Below are positions 29,746 to 40,914 of a DNA stretch of 64,000 bases, one piece after another. The number at the start of each line of letters is the position of its first letter. The stretch's first letter is position 1. The notes beneath the pieces were generated by a model. The model had not been told where the DNA came from, did no database searches, and saw nothing but the letters and a program-made list of their open reading frames with translations. The stretch covers positions 957,501 through 1,021,500 of the forward strand of contig OZ037846.1 in the NCBI GenBank assembly GCA_964035575.1, written 5' to 3'. Source of the DNA: Rhynchopus sp. YZ270_cl-10 (lineage: Eukaryota > Euglenozoa > Diplonemea > Diplonemida > Diplonemidae). The position numbers and the translations under genes are program-made.

Positions 29746-31557
29746 ATGCTGATATGCGCGCTGGTGCTGTGCGTGGAAGCTGTGCTGCCTGCGTGCACAG
29801 TTACAACCGATCCGGCGTGTCGGTACGAATTCACGGATACATATGACTTCCAGGGGGCCGACTTCTCAACGGACGGGCTACTGATTGCAACCACAACTTA
29901 CAATGCTAATCCCGTGGTGCGGAGCACACAAGACGGCTCTGTGGTGGCAGTGCTTGCAACTACAGGTACGAGAAGGTCTCTGCGCTTCTCACCCAACGGG
30001 GAGCAGGTTGTAGTTGCATGCGAAAAGAGTGTGCAAGTGTTCAGCACGACAACTTGGCTAGAGCTGCAAAAAATCAACTTTTTTACGAATGTTGTTCAGT
30101 CAGTGGCCTACTCGCACGACAGTACCCGTATCGCTGTGGCCACTGACACTTTCGCCGCAGTGTACACCACCAGCGGGGACCTCGTCGTGAAGTTCACTGA
30201 ACACGGCTTGGGTGGCCAGACGAGCAGTGTTGCCTTCTCTCACGATGATTCGCAAGTTGTGAGTGGCGGAGCGGACTACTCGGCCCGCGTGTGGTCCTCC
30301 ACCACCGCCGCTGAGTTGTTTAAGATGGTACACTGGGGTTATGTGCTTTCAGTTGCGTGGTCGGATGATGGGAAGCAGATTGCGACAGCAAGCTCAGACC
30401 ATAGGGTAAAGCTGTGGAACGCGCTAGATGGATCGGAGATAACAACGTTTTCTTACCCTTCTCCCCCCACCCGTGTTGTGTTTGCGCCGTCCAGTAAGCA
30501 GGTGGCTGTTGGGGTAATAAGCGGAGGGGTTACACAGGGAGTGACGTTGTTCGGAACGGAGCCACCTTACGCACCACAAGCAGTGTACCCTATCGGGGGT
30601 CTTTGCCTTTCCTATTCAAGGCAAGGTGATTTTTTGTCCACGTGTAGTGAGGGTGTTTTCCCACACACAATGACGGTTTGGGACGTGCAGCCCCATTTGG
30701 AAGGTGACTGGACGTCGTCTTGCATTTCAGCAAGCTCGTCGTTCTTGATCAGGCACACTGAGGGTGCTGATACCTTCACTGTCATCGTGGCTGGGGCTGT
30801 CACGGTGGGCACTTTCATTAGCCCTAGCGTTGTTCAGCTTTCTATCGACTCCGCGGACCGCATAGGGGACGTAACGTCCGCGCAAGATGGGCAAAACCCT
30901 CATGATTCCCACATCGAGATTGTCTGGCGTGGCTACGACTGCACCTTCCTCCACAGCGTTCAAAAGCCCTCGCCAAGCTTCACCTTTGAGCCTCTGGAGG
31001 GCCTTTGGCATTCTCCGTGTGTGAAATACGCCGACGGGTCTCCGGGAGATATCACTTTTCTCGCCTTCACTGCTGACGAATTCAAGATTTATGCGCCTTC
31101 CGAAGGCCACTGGAACCCAAACCCGGCATCTGGCCAAAAGCTGGATGCCTACAACATGGTGATGACGATCAGCGGGGCCCCCTATCCAGGCGACATTACG
31201 TACACCCCCGGCACGACAACTATCGAGTTCCCCACCATCCCGTGCACGTTCACACACGAGGTCAGCCTGAACCCTATCCACATTCCAGGCAGTTTTCCAG
31301 AATGGGTTTGGGAGTCGAACTGCGACGCGGTTGTTCTCTCGTACTACGCATCCAGGAAGATCGCGATGTACACACAAAACCTTGTTTTGGCGTATGAAGC
31401 CGTCTTGTCAGGGGCGAATGGAATTTCAAAAACTGTTAACTCTGTGACCACAGAAGGCACTGTGCTCTATGCGAACGACTTGGCGCCAGGTGTGTTCCAG
31501 ATCTCCGCGATCTATTGGGATGATGGGTGTGTGCTGAAGAGGAAGGCTTACTATTGA
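29746..31557 (+). CDS. Secreted WD40-like beta-propeller protein (603 aa)
   Basis: The first residues MLICALVLCVEAVLPAC form a signal peptide, so this propeller is predicted to be secreted or lumenal, which is uncommon for WD40 proteins. Residues about 25-330 hold a series of WD40-like blades: RSLRFSPNGEQVVVACEKSV, SVAYSHDSTRIAVATDT, SSVAFSHDDSQVVSGGADYS then ARVWSS, LSVAWSDDGKQIATASSDHR then VKLWNALDG, and FPHTMTVWDVQP. The remaining 270 residues are a separate beta-rich region with evenly spaced Cys (GLWHSPCVKYADG, FPTIPCTFTHE, WVWESNCDAVV, WDDGCVLKRK), possibly a repeated module of the form W..C...Y. No membrane anchor is visible. The ORF is open from 29581, but the ATG at 29746 is chosen because it follows the leader and starts the signal peptide. 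Family unknown. Confidence 0.85.
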   Translation: MLICALVLCVEAVLPACTVTTDPACRYEFTDTYDFQGADFSTDGLLIATTTYNANPVVRSTQDGSVVAVLATTGTRRSLRFSPNGEQVVVACEKSVQVFSTTTWLELQKINFFTNVVQSVAYSHDSTRIAVATDTFAAVYTTSGDLVVKFTEHGLGGQTSSVAFSHDDSQVVSGGADYSARVWSSTTAAELFKMVHWGYVLSVAWSDDGKQIATASSDHRVKLWNALDGSEITTFSYPSPPTRVVFAPSSKQVAVGVISGGVTQGVTLFGTEPPYAPQAVYPIGGLCLSYSRQGDFLSTCSEGVFPHTMTVWDVQPHLEGDWTSSCISASSSFLIRHTEGADTFTVIVAGAVTVGTFISPSVVQLSIDSADRIGDVTSAQDGQNPHDSHIEIVWRGYDCTFLHSVQKPSPSFTFEPLEGLWHSPCVKYADGSPGDITFLAFTADEFKIYAPSEGHWNPNPASGQKLDAYNMVMTISGAPYPGDITYTPGTTTIEFPTIPCTFTHEVSLNPIHIPGSFPEWVWESNCDAVVLSYYASRKIAMYTQNLVLAYEAVLSGANGISKTVNSVTTEGTVLYANDLAPGVFQISAIYWDDGCVLKRKAYY

Positions 31558-33601
31558 CGAGAATGGGAAAGGTAACGTTTTTTTTTTTTTTTTTTTGAGT
31601 TTTTTTTTTAAACCCAAGTTTTTCGTGTTTAATACTCGTTTTCGTTGTTCTTTGAGCATATCTGCGAAGACAGAAAAGAAATAAAATTGATAAGGATAAG
31701 GACAGACCCTGCTTCGGCAAGCGATTGTCGAAACTGCAACCTGTCTCCATCTTATACGTCCGTTCAAAGCAATTTCCCCCTTTAACTCTTTTTTTTTTTT
31801 TGTTCTTTTCCCTCGGTGAAGGAGGGGGGGGGAGTACCTGTAAGCTCACCATGTTTCAACAGTTGACACTTTCTGTTGCAGCGGCCGCAGGGTACTTTTT
31901 TTTAATAGTAAACACGTAGTATTTGACAAAATGCTCGAGACACCTCGTGAAAAGTCGCGCGTTCTGCGTATCCACCTCCCGCTCGTTTTCCCCATCTCTT
32001 TTCCCCCCTGTGCTCCACAACATTTTCTGTTCTTCAGGCAAACATATTCAAACCGTAAATCTGCGTATTTACCGTTATCAAGTCGAGAAAAGAAAAAGAA
32101 AAAAAAGTCCATACCCACGAGGCGAGCGTTTTGGCAGGCGCTTGTAAGGACAGCCGAAAGACTTGATTCTGAAGCAGAAGTTGTGTGGAAGCGAACAACG
32201 AACAACCTTATTTTTCCCTCTTCCCGTTTTTTAGCCTTTTGAGCAACAAGCAAAGAGTAACGACGTCTCTCGAGCATTTTTGTGCTTTGCATCCTGGAGG
32301 ACGTTGCAAAGAATCGTTCGTTGTACGCAGTGCCGGGCTGCATGACAAATACTTCACTTTTTTTTTTTTTTTTTTTTTTCTATTTTTTACTTTTATTTTA
32401 TTTCTCTTTCTTGTGTGTTTGCTGAGGTTTTCTATCTGATACACAGACAGGATGTGTTGGTATTTGTTTGGATTGGTAGCAATTATTGCACGGAATACTT
32501 TACGTATACACGGCAGCCATCAAGACCAAGACTCTTTAGGTTACTCTTCCTCCTGGTGATCAGACATTACATCCAGTAAGGACAGAGAAAGGAATAAGAA
32601 AAAAGAAAAAAAAAACTTTTGTATTTTGTGTATTCCCGAAACAAAAAACTGAAGTAGAAGGTACCAAATGTTCACACGAACATCGGTTTCACGATATTCA
32701 CCCACCATTTAAAGGGAAATCACTGAAGATGTCCACCCTTTTGAATACAACTGTATGATTCTTAGGACTGAAACAGGGTTAATATCAGAAACCAATCTAC
32801 TGAAGTTTCAACTTGTGCACGAAGCATTTTACTTTTCTTTTCTACGTTTTGCAAAACACACAACATAAAAAGAAAGATGGGACCATTTTTGTTGATCCCT
32901 CACCATATACTATCAATTTATTGATTGCATATGATGAAAATACTTTTTTTTTTTTGGTTCACCCCTTATTTGGCTCCGGTTGCATTTCTCCTATCTCAAC
33001 ATTGATACGTGCCACAGTCATCGAGGGTTGTGTGCGTGTTCACCACAGCCTCTCCCTGATGCCATTGTTGTTGTTATTGTCTTTACTGCTCGTGGGTGGG
33101 ATGGGAGGGTCTACGTCACGTGAAAGGTTCAATTCATTACCGAGAGGGTTGACGGCGGATAATGAAACCACCTCACCTCGCCTCACCTCACCTCCCGGAG
33201 GTGTGGTCTGAGGGGGGGGTGAGGGAAGCGTTACGACCTTTGCAACCTTCCCCAAGTTACCTTTCGCGCTTTTTTTTTATACCCTCCCCCGTTTTAGAAT
33301 CAACAGAGAGTGTACGTTAGGATTTTTTTTAGTTTATAAACTTGCGTTTTCAAAAAATGCTCCTCTTTTTTAATATTTTTGAAACGCGAAAAGGAAGTGC
33401 GACAAAAACAAAAAAAAAAAAGAAAGAACAAATGTGTTCAGTAATATACGTGTACGAAGCTCTCCCGTAACGTACATGCACTTCACTTCCCTCACTGCAC
33501 GTTTGTTTTATTTTGCGTTTGCTTTGTTTTCCCTTCCTCCCTTTCTTAAGCTCTCAGTGCATCGCTTCAATCGCTTTACAATCACCAATATTAAACAACC
33601 A
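31558..33601. other. Intergenic, no gene seen
   Basis: A family E-like fragment (cagaccctgcttcggcaagc then gattgtcgaaa) is near 31703-31733. Long T/A runs follow. ORFs are short and AT-rich. A (ctcacctcg)-type short repeat lies near 33170-33190. Confidence 0.5.
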
Positions 33602-33753
33602 CACGGTGGCCAGGTTGAGCGGGAAAGCGTCAAAAAATTTGACGTTTTTTGGGAGAGCGTACGCTCTCCCAGACGCCCTCCCGCGGGAGAGCAACTCTCA
33701 ACCAGTATTTTCGTCCACTTTTGACGCCCTCCCACATCAAACTGGCCACCGTG
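33602..33753. mobile_element. 152-bp foldback with CACGGTGGCCAG ends
   Basis: cacggtggccag (33602) and ctggccaccgtg (ending 33753) are exact inverted termini. The inside contains gggagagcgt/acgctctccc and cctcccgcgggag palindromes. Related by its ends to the GGTGGC foldback group. Confidence 0.8.
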
Positions 33754-34680
33754 CACAGACCCGAGGATTTGCCTCACCTGCAAGCTTTATTATTTTTTCT
33801 CCGATTTCGACCTTCAACTGTGATACGTTTGTAACTAATCTTGCACAAAAAAAAGGGGGGCGAGAGACTCTTGTTGCTAAAGAGGCCACCCACCCCTTTA
33901 CGAATTTCACGTTTGTTGTTGTTGTTGTTGTTGTTGCCCATTGATTTTCTGTTCACTTTTTTTTTTGATCAGAAAGTGCATACTTTTGTCACGCTTTTTT
34001 TTTTTTCCACCTGCATCCACCGCGAGGTGTCTGCACGTTACCAACGTTCCACTGTGCGTATGTCCTTTTCCCTTCCCCCACTCTCTGTAACCTTTTTTAT
34101 GTACGAGCCCTCTTTATGTTTTTCACCCGTAAACCTTTGCGGGTTTGCGGGTTTTCCAATGTATCCCATGTTGCCCCCCCCTCGCTCTCTCCCCCCTGCG
34201 ATGACAAACGTTTTTCCCATCAAGGGAAAATATAAATACAGCAGAGATTGCACAAACTGTGGCAACACAAACCCGAGGCAACTACACTACTCCAACAGTT
34301 TATCAAAAAAATAAGAAAAAAATAAAAAAATCCAAGGCTGGTGCTTTCGGCGACGTGACACGTCTTGTCGGTGACCTGTCGGTGACCTGTCAATATCAGG
34401 GGGGGTCCCTGTGTCAGCGACCTGCAAAACTAAGAAAAACAATACTGAATCAACAAAATGAAATACCCCCCCCTTCTTTATTTATTCGTTGTTTGTTGCT
34501 TGTTGATCGCATCCATCCGACGAGCGCGTCTTTCATTTCCAGACGTATTGCATACTCGTACAAAAACAAACCACCTCCAACACAAAAAAAAAGCATATAG
34601 TGGAGCACACTCTAGGGTGGCTACACTAATACAACCAAGTTTCCAAAAAAAAACAAAAAAAAACAAACAAGAGCAAACAT
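33754..34680. other. Repeat mosaic, no gene seen
   Basis: (ttg)n near 33912-33937; the duplicate of 29290-29375 at about 34155-34235; a family A variant at about 34244-34310 (GAGATTGCACAAACTGTGGC, tail ccaacagtttatcaaaa); gacctgtcggtgacctgtc words at 34370-34400; a duplicate of 37712-37925 at about 34458-34575; a standard family A hairpin with tail at 34598-34660. Confidence 0.6.
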
Positions 34681-34681
34681 A

Positions 34682-35192
34682 TTTCAAAACAGGGGCTCCG
34701 CTACCGTATAAAGTTCTGTTGCGGCGCAACAGAAGTCTGAAAATTTTCAAAAAAAAAAAAAAAAAAAAAAAAAAACCATGGTTGAACCACGAGAGTACCA
34801 TGGGGAACTGGGTTGCTGACCGCACCATCCAGGCTGTACCTCAATTTTTTTTTGCCTGCGGCGCCATTTTTCCTTTTTTGCTTCGCAAAAAAGGATTCGA
34901 TGTGTGACTCTGCTGTAAAAAGCTAGATTTTTACACTGTACCCTAAATTTTTTTTCGCCTGCGGCGCCATTTGTTTGATTTTTTTTTTTGCTTCGCAAAA
35001 AAAAAATACAGTTCCCTATGTTCCCAATGTCCCTGCTCAGCAGTGCTGAAAAATTTTTGGGCACAAAAACAGCTGACCCCCCTATTTTGAAATCTGAATC
35101 CCTGGATAAGACACTGGCGCAGGGTGAAAAAAAAAACCCCGCAACAGAACTCAAAAAAAATCTGAAAACGTAGCGGAGGGGCTGTTTCAAAA
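34682..35192. mobile_element. 495-bp hAT-like element with 8-bp TSD
   Basis: CAGGGGCTCCGCTAC (34690) and GTAGCGGAGGGGCTG (ending 35184) are imperfect inverted termini. Both are flanked by tttcaaaa (34682-34689 and 35185-35192). The ends resemble the CAGGCWCTCCGCTAGG termini at 10244 and 54650, so it belongs to the same group. The interior shows cgcctgcggcgcc modules like those near 420, and no transposase. Confidence 0.85.
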
Positions 35193-35309
35193 CAAAAAAA
35201 AAAAAAAAAAAAACAAGAGCACAAATCAAACATAACAAAAATTTCATAAATACCCCATTCAAACACCCCCACTCCCCTTTTACTACCCTCCTCAGCCCTA
35301 AATAACACC

Positions 35310-35322
35310 CCCCCCCCCACAG
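35310..35322 (+). promoter_or_regulatory. Possible 3' splice (trans-splice) acceptor
   Basis: A C12 tract ending ccccacag at 35322 precedes the Ser-rich gene by 58 nt. Confidence 0.4.
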
Positions 35323-35380
35323 AGTAACTCTCTATACCCCTTATTTTTATTTTCTTCCCCACTTTTTTGTTTCAAAAAAC

Positions 35381-35977
35381 ATGGCAGTCCGTGGGTATGT
35401 GGGACTTCTTAAGCTCCCGAAGTTGCGTCTTCCCCCACGAGTCGCAGTCGTGGAGGCGAGCGAACCTGCAGTTATCGCGGTAGCCGACAAGACCGTTCTC
35501 CTCCCACGCCTGACCCTCCCAGTTCGCCAGTACGACAGCGACAGCGATGATGAGTCCCTCTGCCCCGAGCTGCTCCGCTCCCCTCCGTCCTCCCCTAGCA
35601 GTTCTTCGGTGTCCTCTTTGTCTTTCATGGAGCGCGGGATCGCGTCTGCCTGTACTTCTCTTGCAGGGAGCTTGAAGATTTTGGGTGCGTCGTGGAAAGG
35701 AAGCAGTTTTGGGCTTCCATCGAACACCCGTGGACGGAGAAAACGGCCGAAAAGGTACACAAGAAGCTGCAGTAGCAGTACCATTTCAACCAGCACCGCA
35801 AGCAGTACGGATACCAGCAGAACCAGCAGAAGCAGCAGCAGTGGGAGCAGTAGCAGCAGTGCGAGCACCGCGATGGTGAAGCTGTCGCGTGTGTCCTCCT
35901 ATTCATCAAACGCAACTGATACTTCGACAGCGTCGTCCTCTTCACTCGCCTCTTCGCTGGCCCCATGCGAGCTCTAA
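35381..35977 (+). CDS. Ser-rich basic hypothetical protein (198 aa)
   Basis: I do not recognise the family. It starts MAVRGYVGLLKLPKLRLPPR with a good start context (aaaaacATGg). A middle acidic patch (QYDSDSDDESLCPE, about residues 50-63) resembles a casein-kinase-2 target, followed by a Ser/Pro run (about 67-80) and a basic stretch GRRKRPKRYTR (about 118-128) that could serve as a nuclear localisation signal. Residues about 129-165 are an almost pure Ser/Thr run encoded by agc-type repeats. The protein is probably mostly disordered. No signal peptide or membrane span. It has the GC-rich composition of the other genes, and family E repeats follow it directly. Confidence 0.65.
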   Translation: MAVRGYVGLLKLPKLRLPPRVAVVEASEPAVIAVADKTVLLPRLTLPVRQYDSDSDDESLCPELLRSPPSSPSSSSVSSLSFMERGIASACTSLAGSLKILGASWKGSSFGLPSNTRGRRKRPKRYTRSCSSSTISTSTASSTDTSRTSRSSSSGSSSSSASTAMVKLSRVSSYSSNATDTSTASSSSLASSLAPCEL

Positions 35978-36046
35978 CAACCTACAGCAGTGTGAGGGGG
36001 GGAAAAAAACGCTCTCTAAAAAGTTGTTTGAAAAGAAGAGAAAAAA

Positions 36047-36135
36047 AAAACTGTCCATACCGATTAAGTACAAAGCCTTCGGGCGACATTGTGTACAGAT
36101 CCTACCTCGGTAGGTGATTGTCGATACAACAAAAA
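36047..36135 (+). repeat. Family E structured repeat, copy 2
   Basis: Stems GCC-TTCG-GGC and CTACC/GGTAG, closing with gtgattgtcgatacaaca and an A run. It lies in the 3' flank of the Ser-rich gene. Confidence 0.6.
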
Positions 36136-36459
36136 AAAGAAACAGAGTTTTTAAGGAGCTTTAAAAGGTCTGGGAGGGGGGAGGGGGGGGGAGGGGATAT
36201 GGAAGGCATTACACGAATGGTTCCTGAGGGGAGGGGGGGTTTTTTTTTTGAATCATTGATAGGTGTAGAGACACCTCGCTTTTTTCGTGTGAGATCTACA
36301 CTTTTTTGCTTTTTGGTGTGTGGTCTGGGGCAAGGGTGTTCCACATAGCCTTTATTAGGGCTGCTCGGACCCTTGTGTTTTGATTTTGTTTTCTTTTTTC
36401 TTAAAGTGCCAAGTGAAGACTGTCTTGTGTGATAGCACTAAGTTAACAGACTATAAAAA

Positions 36460-36565
36460 AGTTGTCTATACCTTCCGTGGTACAAAAAGGTTTCGGCCAA
36501 CATTGAGTACAGACCCTAGGTTCCCCAAGCGGGTCCTTAGGTGATTGTCGACACAGCAAAAAAAA
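36460..36565 (+). repeat. Family E structured repeat, copy 3
   Basis: gtctataccttccgtggtac ... gtgattgtcgacacagc plus A9. Stems CCTT/AAGG and GACCC/GGGTC; copy 1 has AACCC/GGGTT at the same place, a compensated pair. Confidence 0.65.
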
Positions 36566-36844
36566 AGAAGAAGAAATAGTGCAGATTTGCGTAACGTTGG
36601 GGAAAACGCACAGAGAAGTCATTTATTTTTTGTTTCAAAAAAGCAAAAAACAAAAGCAGTTTATTGTCTAAGAATGCTTCCTCAAAAAAGGGGAAAACAA
36701 ATAAAGGTGATTTGTTCTGTGGTTTGTTTCCTAATTGATTTTTTTTCCAAGGTCACAGCACAAGATATCATCACTCTTCTAATTTTGTCTTTTGTTATTT
36801 TAGTTCCGTTTTCTTTTTCTTTTTTTTGATAACGAATGTGATCA

Positions 36845-36880
36845 AAGGTGACTAAGCACAGAGAGGCTTAGGGTCATCTA
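36845..36880 (+). repeat. Family B hairpin
   Basis: AAGGTGACTAAGC / GGCTTAGGGTCATCT with loop acagaga, then A-rich DNA. Confidence 0.75.
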
Positions 36881-39245
36881 AAAAAACCCCCATTTTTTCT
36901 CCCTTTTTTTTTGTCTCAAAAGGAAGAAAAGGTGAGGATGCCAAAAAAGAGTGCAGAAATTCTTGTCGATAGGTGGGTACGGTAGTACAGAGTAACTCCG
37001 ACACACATCACATAAACGCTGTGTGATATAGTGGAGCTCACCCTCGGGTGTCTACACGGGACCGTTTGCAAAACTTCCCTTTTTTTTTCTTTTTCTTTTT
37101 AACCTGGTGGACAAAAAACTCCATCTTTCGATTGAAAAGAATATCTCAATCATCTTTTTAACGCACACTACCTTGTGAGCGGTGTCACCGTCGTTCGCTC
37201 ACCCCAACCGTGCTCCGCAGCAGCACCACCCCGACAGAGTGTGGAAGCGTCAACGCATCAAACAACTACAAGAAAGGGGGGGTGAGGGAACGACACGTGC
37301 CACTTTTCTTTCTTTCCGGTTGTTGTTGTTTTTTATACACTTCCCTAGTGCTTTCAAATTTTATTTGAAAGTATATGAATTTGTTTCTTTCCAACTGAAA
37401 ATATCAACGCAAATCATCGATGCTAACAGCTGACGTTGTGTGTTAAGGGCCCACCCCGAAGGGGGTGATGTCCCTAAGGCACTATCCTAGAAATGAGGAA
37501 ATTAAAGATTATGGGTTCAGGGGGGGGAGTACATTCGCAAGGTTATATTTTCCCATCGATGATGTCTCCACAAAAAGCAAGTTGTCTTTCCAATATTGTT
37601 AAACCACTCCTATCAGTCACTCCTTTTCTTGTAAGTGAGGCTTCAACAGGAATGAGTCGCGATCTCAACAAAGAAGCGCAGCTACCTTTCATCCTTACAA
37701 AGTACTACAATGAAATGAAATACCCCCCCTTCTTTATTTATTCGTTGTTTGTTGTTTGTTGATCGCATCCATCCAAAAGTCCCGAAATACCCCGAAAACC
37801 CGCGTCCTGAAGTACGGGGGAGAGGTGGAGCACAAAAGGGGGGAAGGGGAAACGGTAAGACTCATGGCAACCGAAGAACGCGTCTTTCATTTCCAGACGT
37901 ATTGCATACTCGTACAAAATACAATACAAAAAACAAACAGAGTAGCACAAAAACAAAAAACAAAAACAAAACAAACTTTCACACCCTCTCACCTACCATT
38001 CACATTCAGACGTGAATAATAGGCGTAACGTGAATGCTACTAACACGAGGAGGAGGCCGAAGTGGGGTTTTTTAGACCGTGTTCTTCTTCTTTTTTCAAG
38101 ACAAGATTTAATTTGGTGATTTTTGTTCCTTTTTTTTCACCGCGTCTTTCCCAGGATGGGGCACAACCCTCGGACAGGGAGGGTTTTGTTTTTCTGTTCG
38201 CCTCATGAAATGAAGGAGGAAATAGAAAGCATTTTTGAACACTTTTGCGGTTCTGGGGGACGAACCGCCCTGCAGAGCCACGCCTCACAACAAACAGGTC
38301 GAGGTGTTGTGCGTTTTCACCACAAATTTTACACAACCTCTCTCCCATGGGTTTTTATGTGTGAGGAGGGTTAAGTTTCGATTTTTGTGTTTTAACTCTC
38401 ATTTAAAACTGGCGACTTTTTGTCTACAGCCAAACAAAATTTTGTGTTTTGCAGCAAATGATGTGAGTAACTCGACCCAAAGTTTGACTGAATCTCCCAT
38501 TCGTCCTGGCCAACAGAACGACCGGGGAAGGCAACTCCACCTGTTTCATCATTTTTTTTCAGCAACCAAAGGAAAAAAAGCGCAAAATTTGTCTTCACTT
38601 TTATTTTTTTTTTAAACTCCCAAAATGTCCCTCTTTCCCGTCTGCACCCCTCCGTTTTAGTATCAAACGTTATCTTTTCTCCCCTTCTTCTTTTCCCTTC
38701 TTGATAGTGTGCACGAGAGGCAAGTTCATCTTACAAAAAACAAAGCAAAACAAAATACCAGGCTTCGACTAGCATCGAGGACAAAACTCCCAACATGGCA
38801 ACAAAAAGGCTAACCCACATACAGTCCAAAATAACTTCACGTCAAGAAAAAAATTTGACAGTGGAGATTGCACAACTGTGGCAACACTACCGAGGCAACA
38901 CCACTCCAACAATTTATCAAAGAAAAGCTTTGACGGATTTGGGGGTTATTTGACAACCTTTTTTTTTTTTTTGACGTCAGGAATATTTGGACTACTGTAC
39001 AATGTTGTTGCCATGAGTACCGTGTGCGTAGATAGGTTGAACCATATTTTTTTTTCTTGTACTACTAATACTGACAATACAATGCCCAAAGAATTGGGCG
39101 AGATTCTCATCTTCAGTACAGCGCGAACAATTTTTCCTTTTTCCTTTTTCTCTTCAGCACACATCACTAGTGTTCCCTTAAAGTACGCTACCACCCTTTT
39201 TTCTCTTTCTTTGTGCACAACTATCTTTTTTTGGTCATGTACCAA

Positions 39246-40262
39246 AGGTACACTGTCACGAGAGGGCTTTGTATTGGGGTGGCATCAAAACAAAAAACGC
39301 GGACAATGTCCGTGTTTTTGGGGAATTTCAGACCCCCCCCTCCCCCCCCCAAAACGCGGACATTTTTGGTTTTTTTTCCCCCTATTTTTTGCTGGTTTTT
39401 GGGTGACGGGGTGCAAATTCGTGACCCAAAACACAGTTTTTTGGCATTTCCGGAATCCGTCCAGAAAGTGGTGGGGTCAATCTCGAAAATTGGACAATTT
39501 TTTGACCACTTAAATTTTTGAAAATATGAGCCCGGTCACTAATACGTGGGGCCCATTTTCGGCCAAAAAATGCTGCTGAAAAAAATTTTCTGGTGAAAAT
39601 TTTTCAGCCTCAAAACATGCCGCAATTGGCATTTCCGGAATCTGTCCGCGCTGTGGTGGGGTCAATTTGCCGAAATGGCCAAGTTCTTGGTTTTGGTCAA
39701 AATGAGTGTAAGGTAAAGGGGCCAAGGTAAATCCCACAACGCAGATTTGAAACCATGAAAAACCATTGAAACCATGAAAATGCGCAAAAACACCGGCATT
39801 TGCATTTCCGGAATCCGTCCTTTCTGTGGTGGGGTCAATTTGCCAAAATGGGCAAGTTCTTGATTTTGGTCAAAACCCGTCGTGTAAGGTCAATGGGTCC
39901 AAGTGTTTGCCTGTAGAAACACGTGGTAGCAGGGGTTTTAGGGCCCCCCATGCGTGTACATTTTGCAAAAAAAAACGCGGGCATCTTGTATTTTTTATTT
40001 TGCCCGAAAACACCGGCATTTGCATTTCCTGAATCCGCCGGTTCTGTGGTGGGGTCAATTTGCCGAAATGGACGAGTTTTTATAAATTTTGGTCAAAATC
40101 GTGTACAACCCCGGCAAAGAAAAAAAATTTCCAGGAAAAAAAAACCCCAAAATGTCCGCGTTTTCTGGAATTTCAGACCCCCCCCCCCCCTCCCCCCCCA
40201 AAAACGCGGACATTGTCCGCGTTTTTTGTTTTGATGCCACCCCATTTCAAGTCAACTTTTTT
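39246..40262 (+). repeat. Family F repeat split by a transposon
   Basis: ggtacactgtcacgagaggg and ctttgtatt at 39246-39275, then the 968-bp element, then atttcaagtcaac at 40244. The intact version is at 20094. Confidence 0.7.
39273..40246. mobile_element. 968-bp inverted-repeat element, 3-bp TSD (ATT)
   Basis: Termini ggggtggcatcaaaacaaaa (39276) and the exact complement ending gatgccacccc (40243), continuing inward as acgcggaca/tgtccgcg. The target duplication is ATT, read directly against the intact family F site. The interior is four tandem satellite units of 170-220 bp sharing ggtggggtcaatttgccgaa and ttggttttggtcaaaa, the same satellite as at 62880-63350. No transposase frame. Three-base duplications occur in PIF/Harbinger and CACTA elements, but ATT and these ends do not fix a family. 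Confidence 0.88.
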
Positions 40263-40914
40263 TTTAAAAAGATGTGTGCGCACGAGAGAGACCCAGTTCA
40301 TCTGACAATTTTCCTCTGTTTTTAAGGTGACTAAGAGGCTCGTCGTGAGGCACGAGAGGCTTAGGGTCATCTTATAAACTTTTCTTTTTTTTTTTTTTTC
40401 ACCCCTCCAGCTTTTCTCTCTTTTTAGAAGTACCCTCTGCGTTGTCCCTTCTTCATCCCCATCTTTCCTCTTCAGTAAGATGGCAACAAAAGCCACAGAA
40501 ATTCGCATTTTTTCCCCCCGGGGTTTTATGGTATTTTTAAAAAGGTAACCTAAATACCACAAACCCCCTCTTTTTTATGTGTTTTAAGCATCCTGTGAAA
40601 AAATGGCTGCTATCTTAATAGTACGTCTATAATCAAACAAAGAAAATTTTCATGTGTGTGCACAAGAGGCACACTCAGTTTTTCATTACCCCCTTTTTTT
40701 TTTCAGTGCCTGCCATCCGCCGATGAACGGCGATTCTCTCAGACACTCCCTCGTCTTTGTCTTCTCGCCATGTTTTTAAGGTGACTGAACCGCAGCGAGG
40801 CTTAAGTTCATCTTATCATTTGTCTCTCTTTCAACAAAACTACTGCGTCCACCATACTTTTTTTATTTAACAACCTTCAACCCCTGCAGGGTCACAACCC
40901 AGGGTGGTAAGGTG
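40263..40914. other. Structured repeats, no gene seen
   Basis: Family B-type hairpins at about 40267-40305, 40324-40378 (with an enlarged loop carrying an extra ctcgtcgtgaggcacgag segment), 40651-40680 and 40779-40817; a family C fragment at about 40705-40735. Confidence 0.6.

Larger units (their letters stand above)
35978..39245. other. 3.3 kb without a confident gene; structured repeats
   Basis: Family E at 36047-36135 and 36460-36565; family B at 36845-36880; a family A fragment at 37029-37065; a sequence shared with 47053-47125 (cgcacactaccttgtgagcg) at about 37162-37240; a duplicate of 34458-34575 at 37712-37925 with about 100 bp of different DNA in its middle; family D at 38205-38370 with hairpin gcggttc/gaaccgc; a family B-like hairpin at about 38706-38735; a family A variant at 38858-38925. 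ORFs here are short, AT-rich and unsupported. Confidence 0.6.

Noticed and set aside
35685-35879. Alternative-frame ORF within the Ser-rich gene
   Set aside because: It arises from the agc/gca repeat read in another frame and has no leader.
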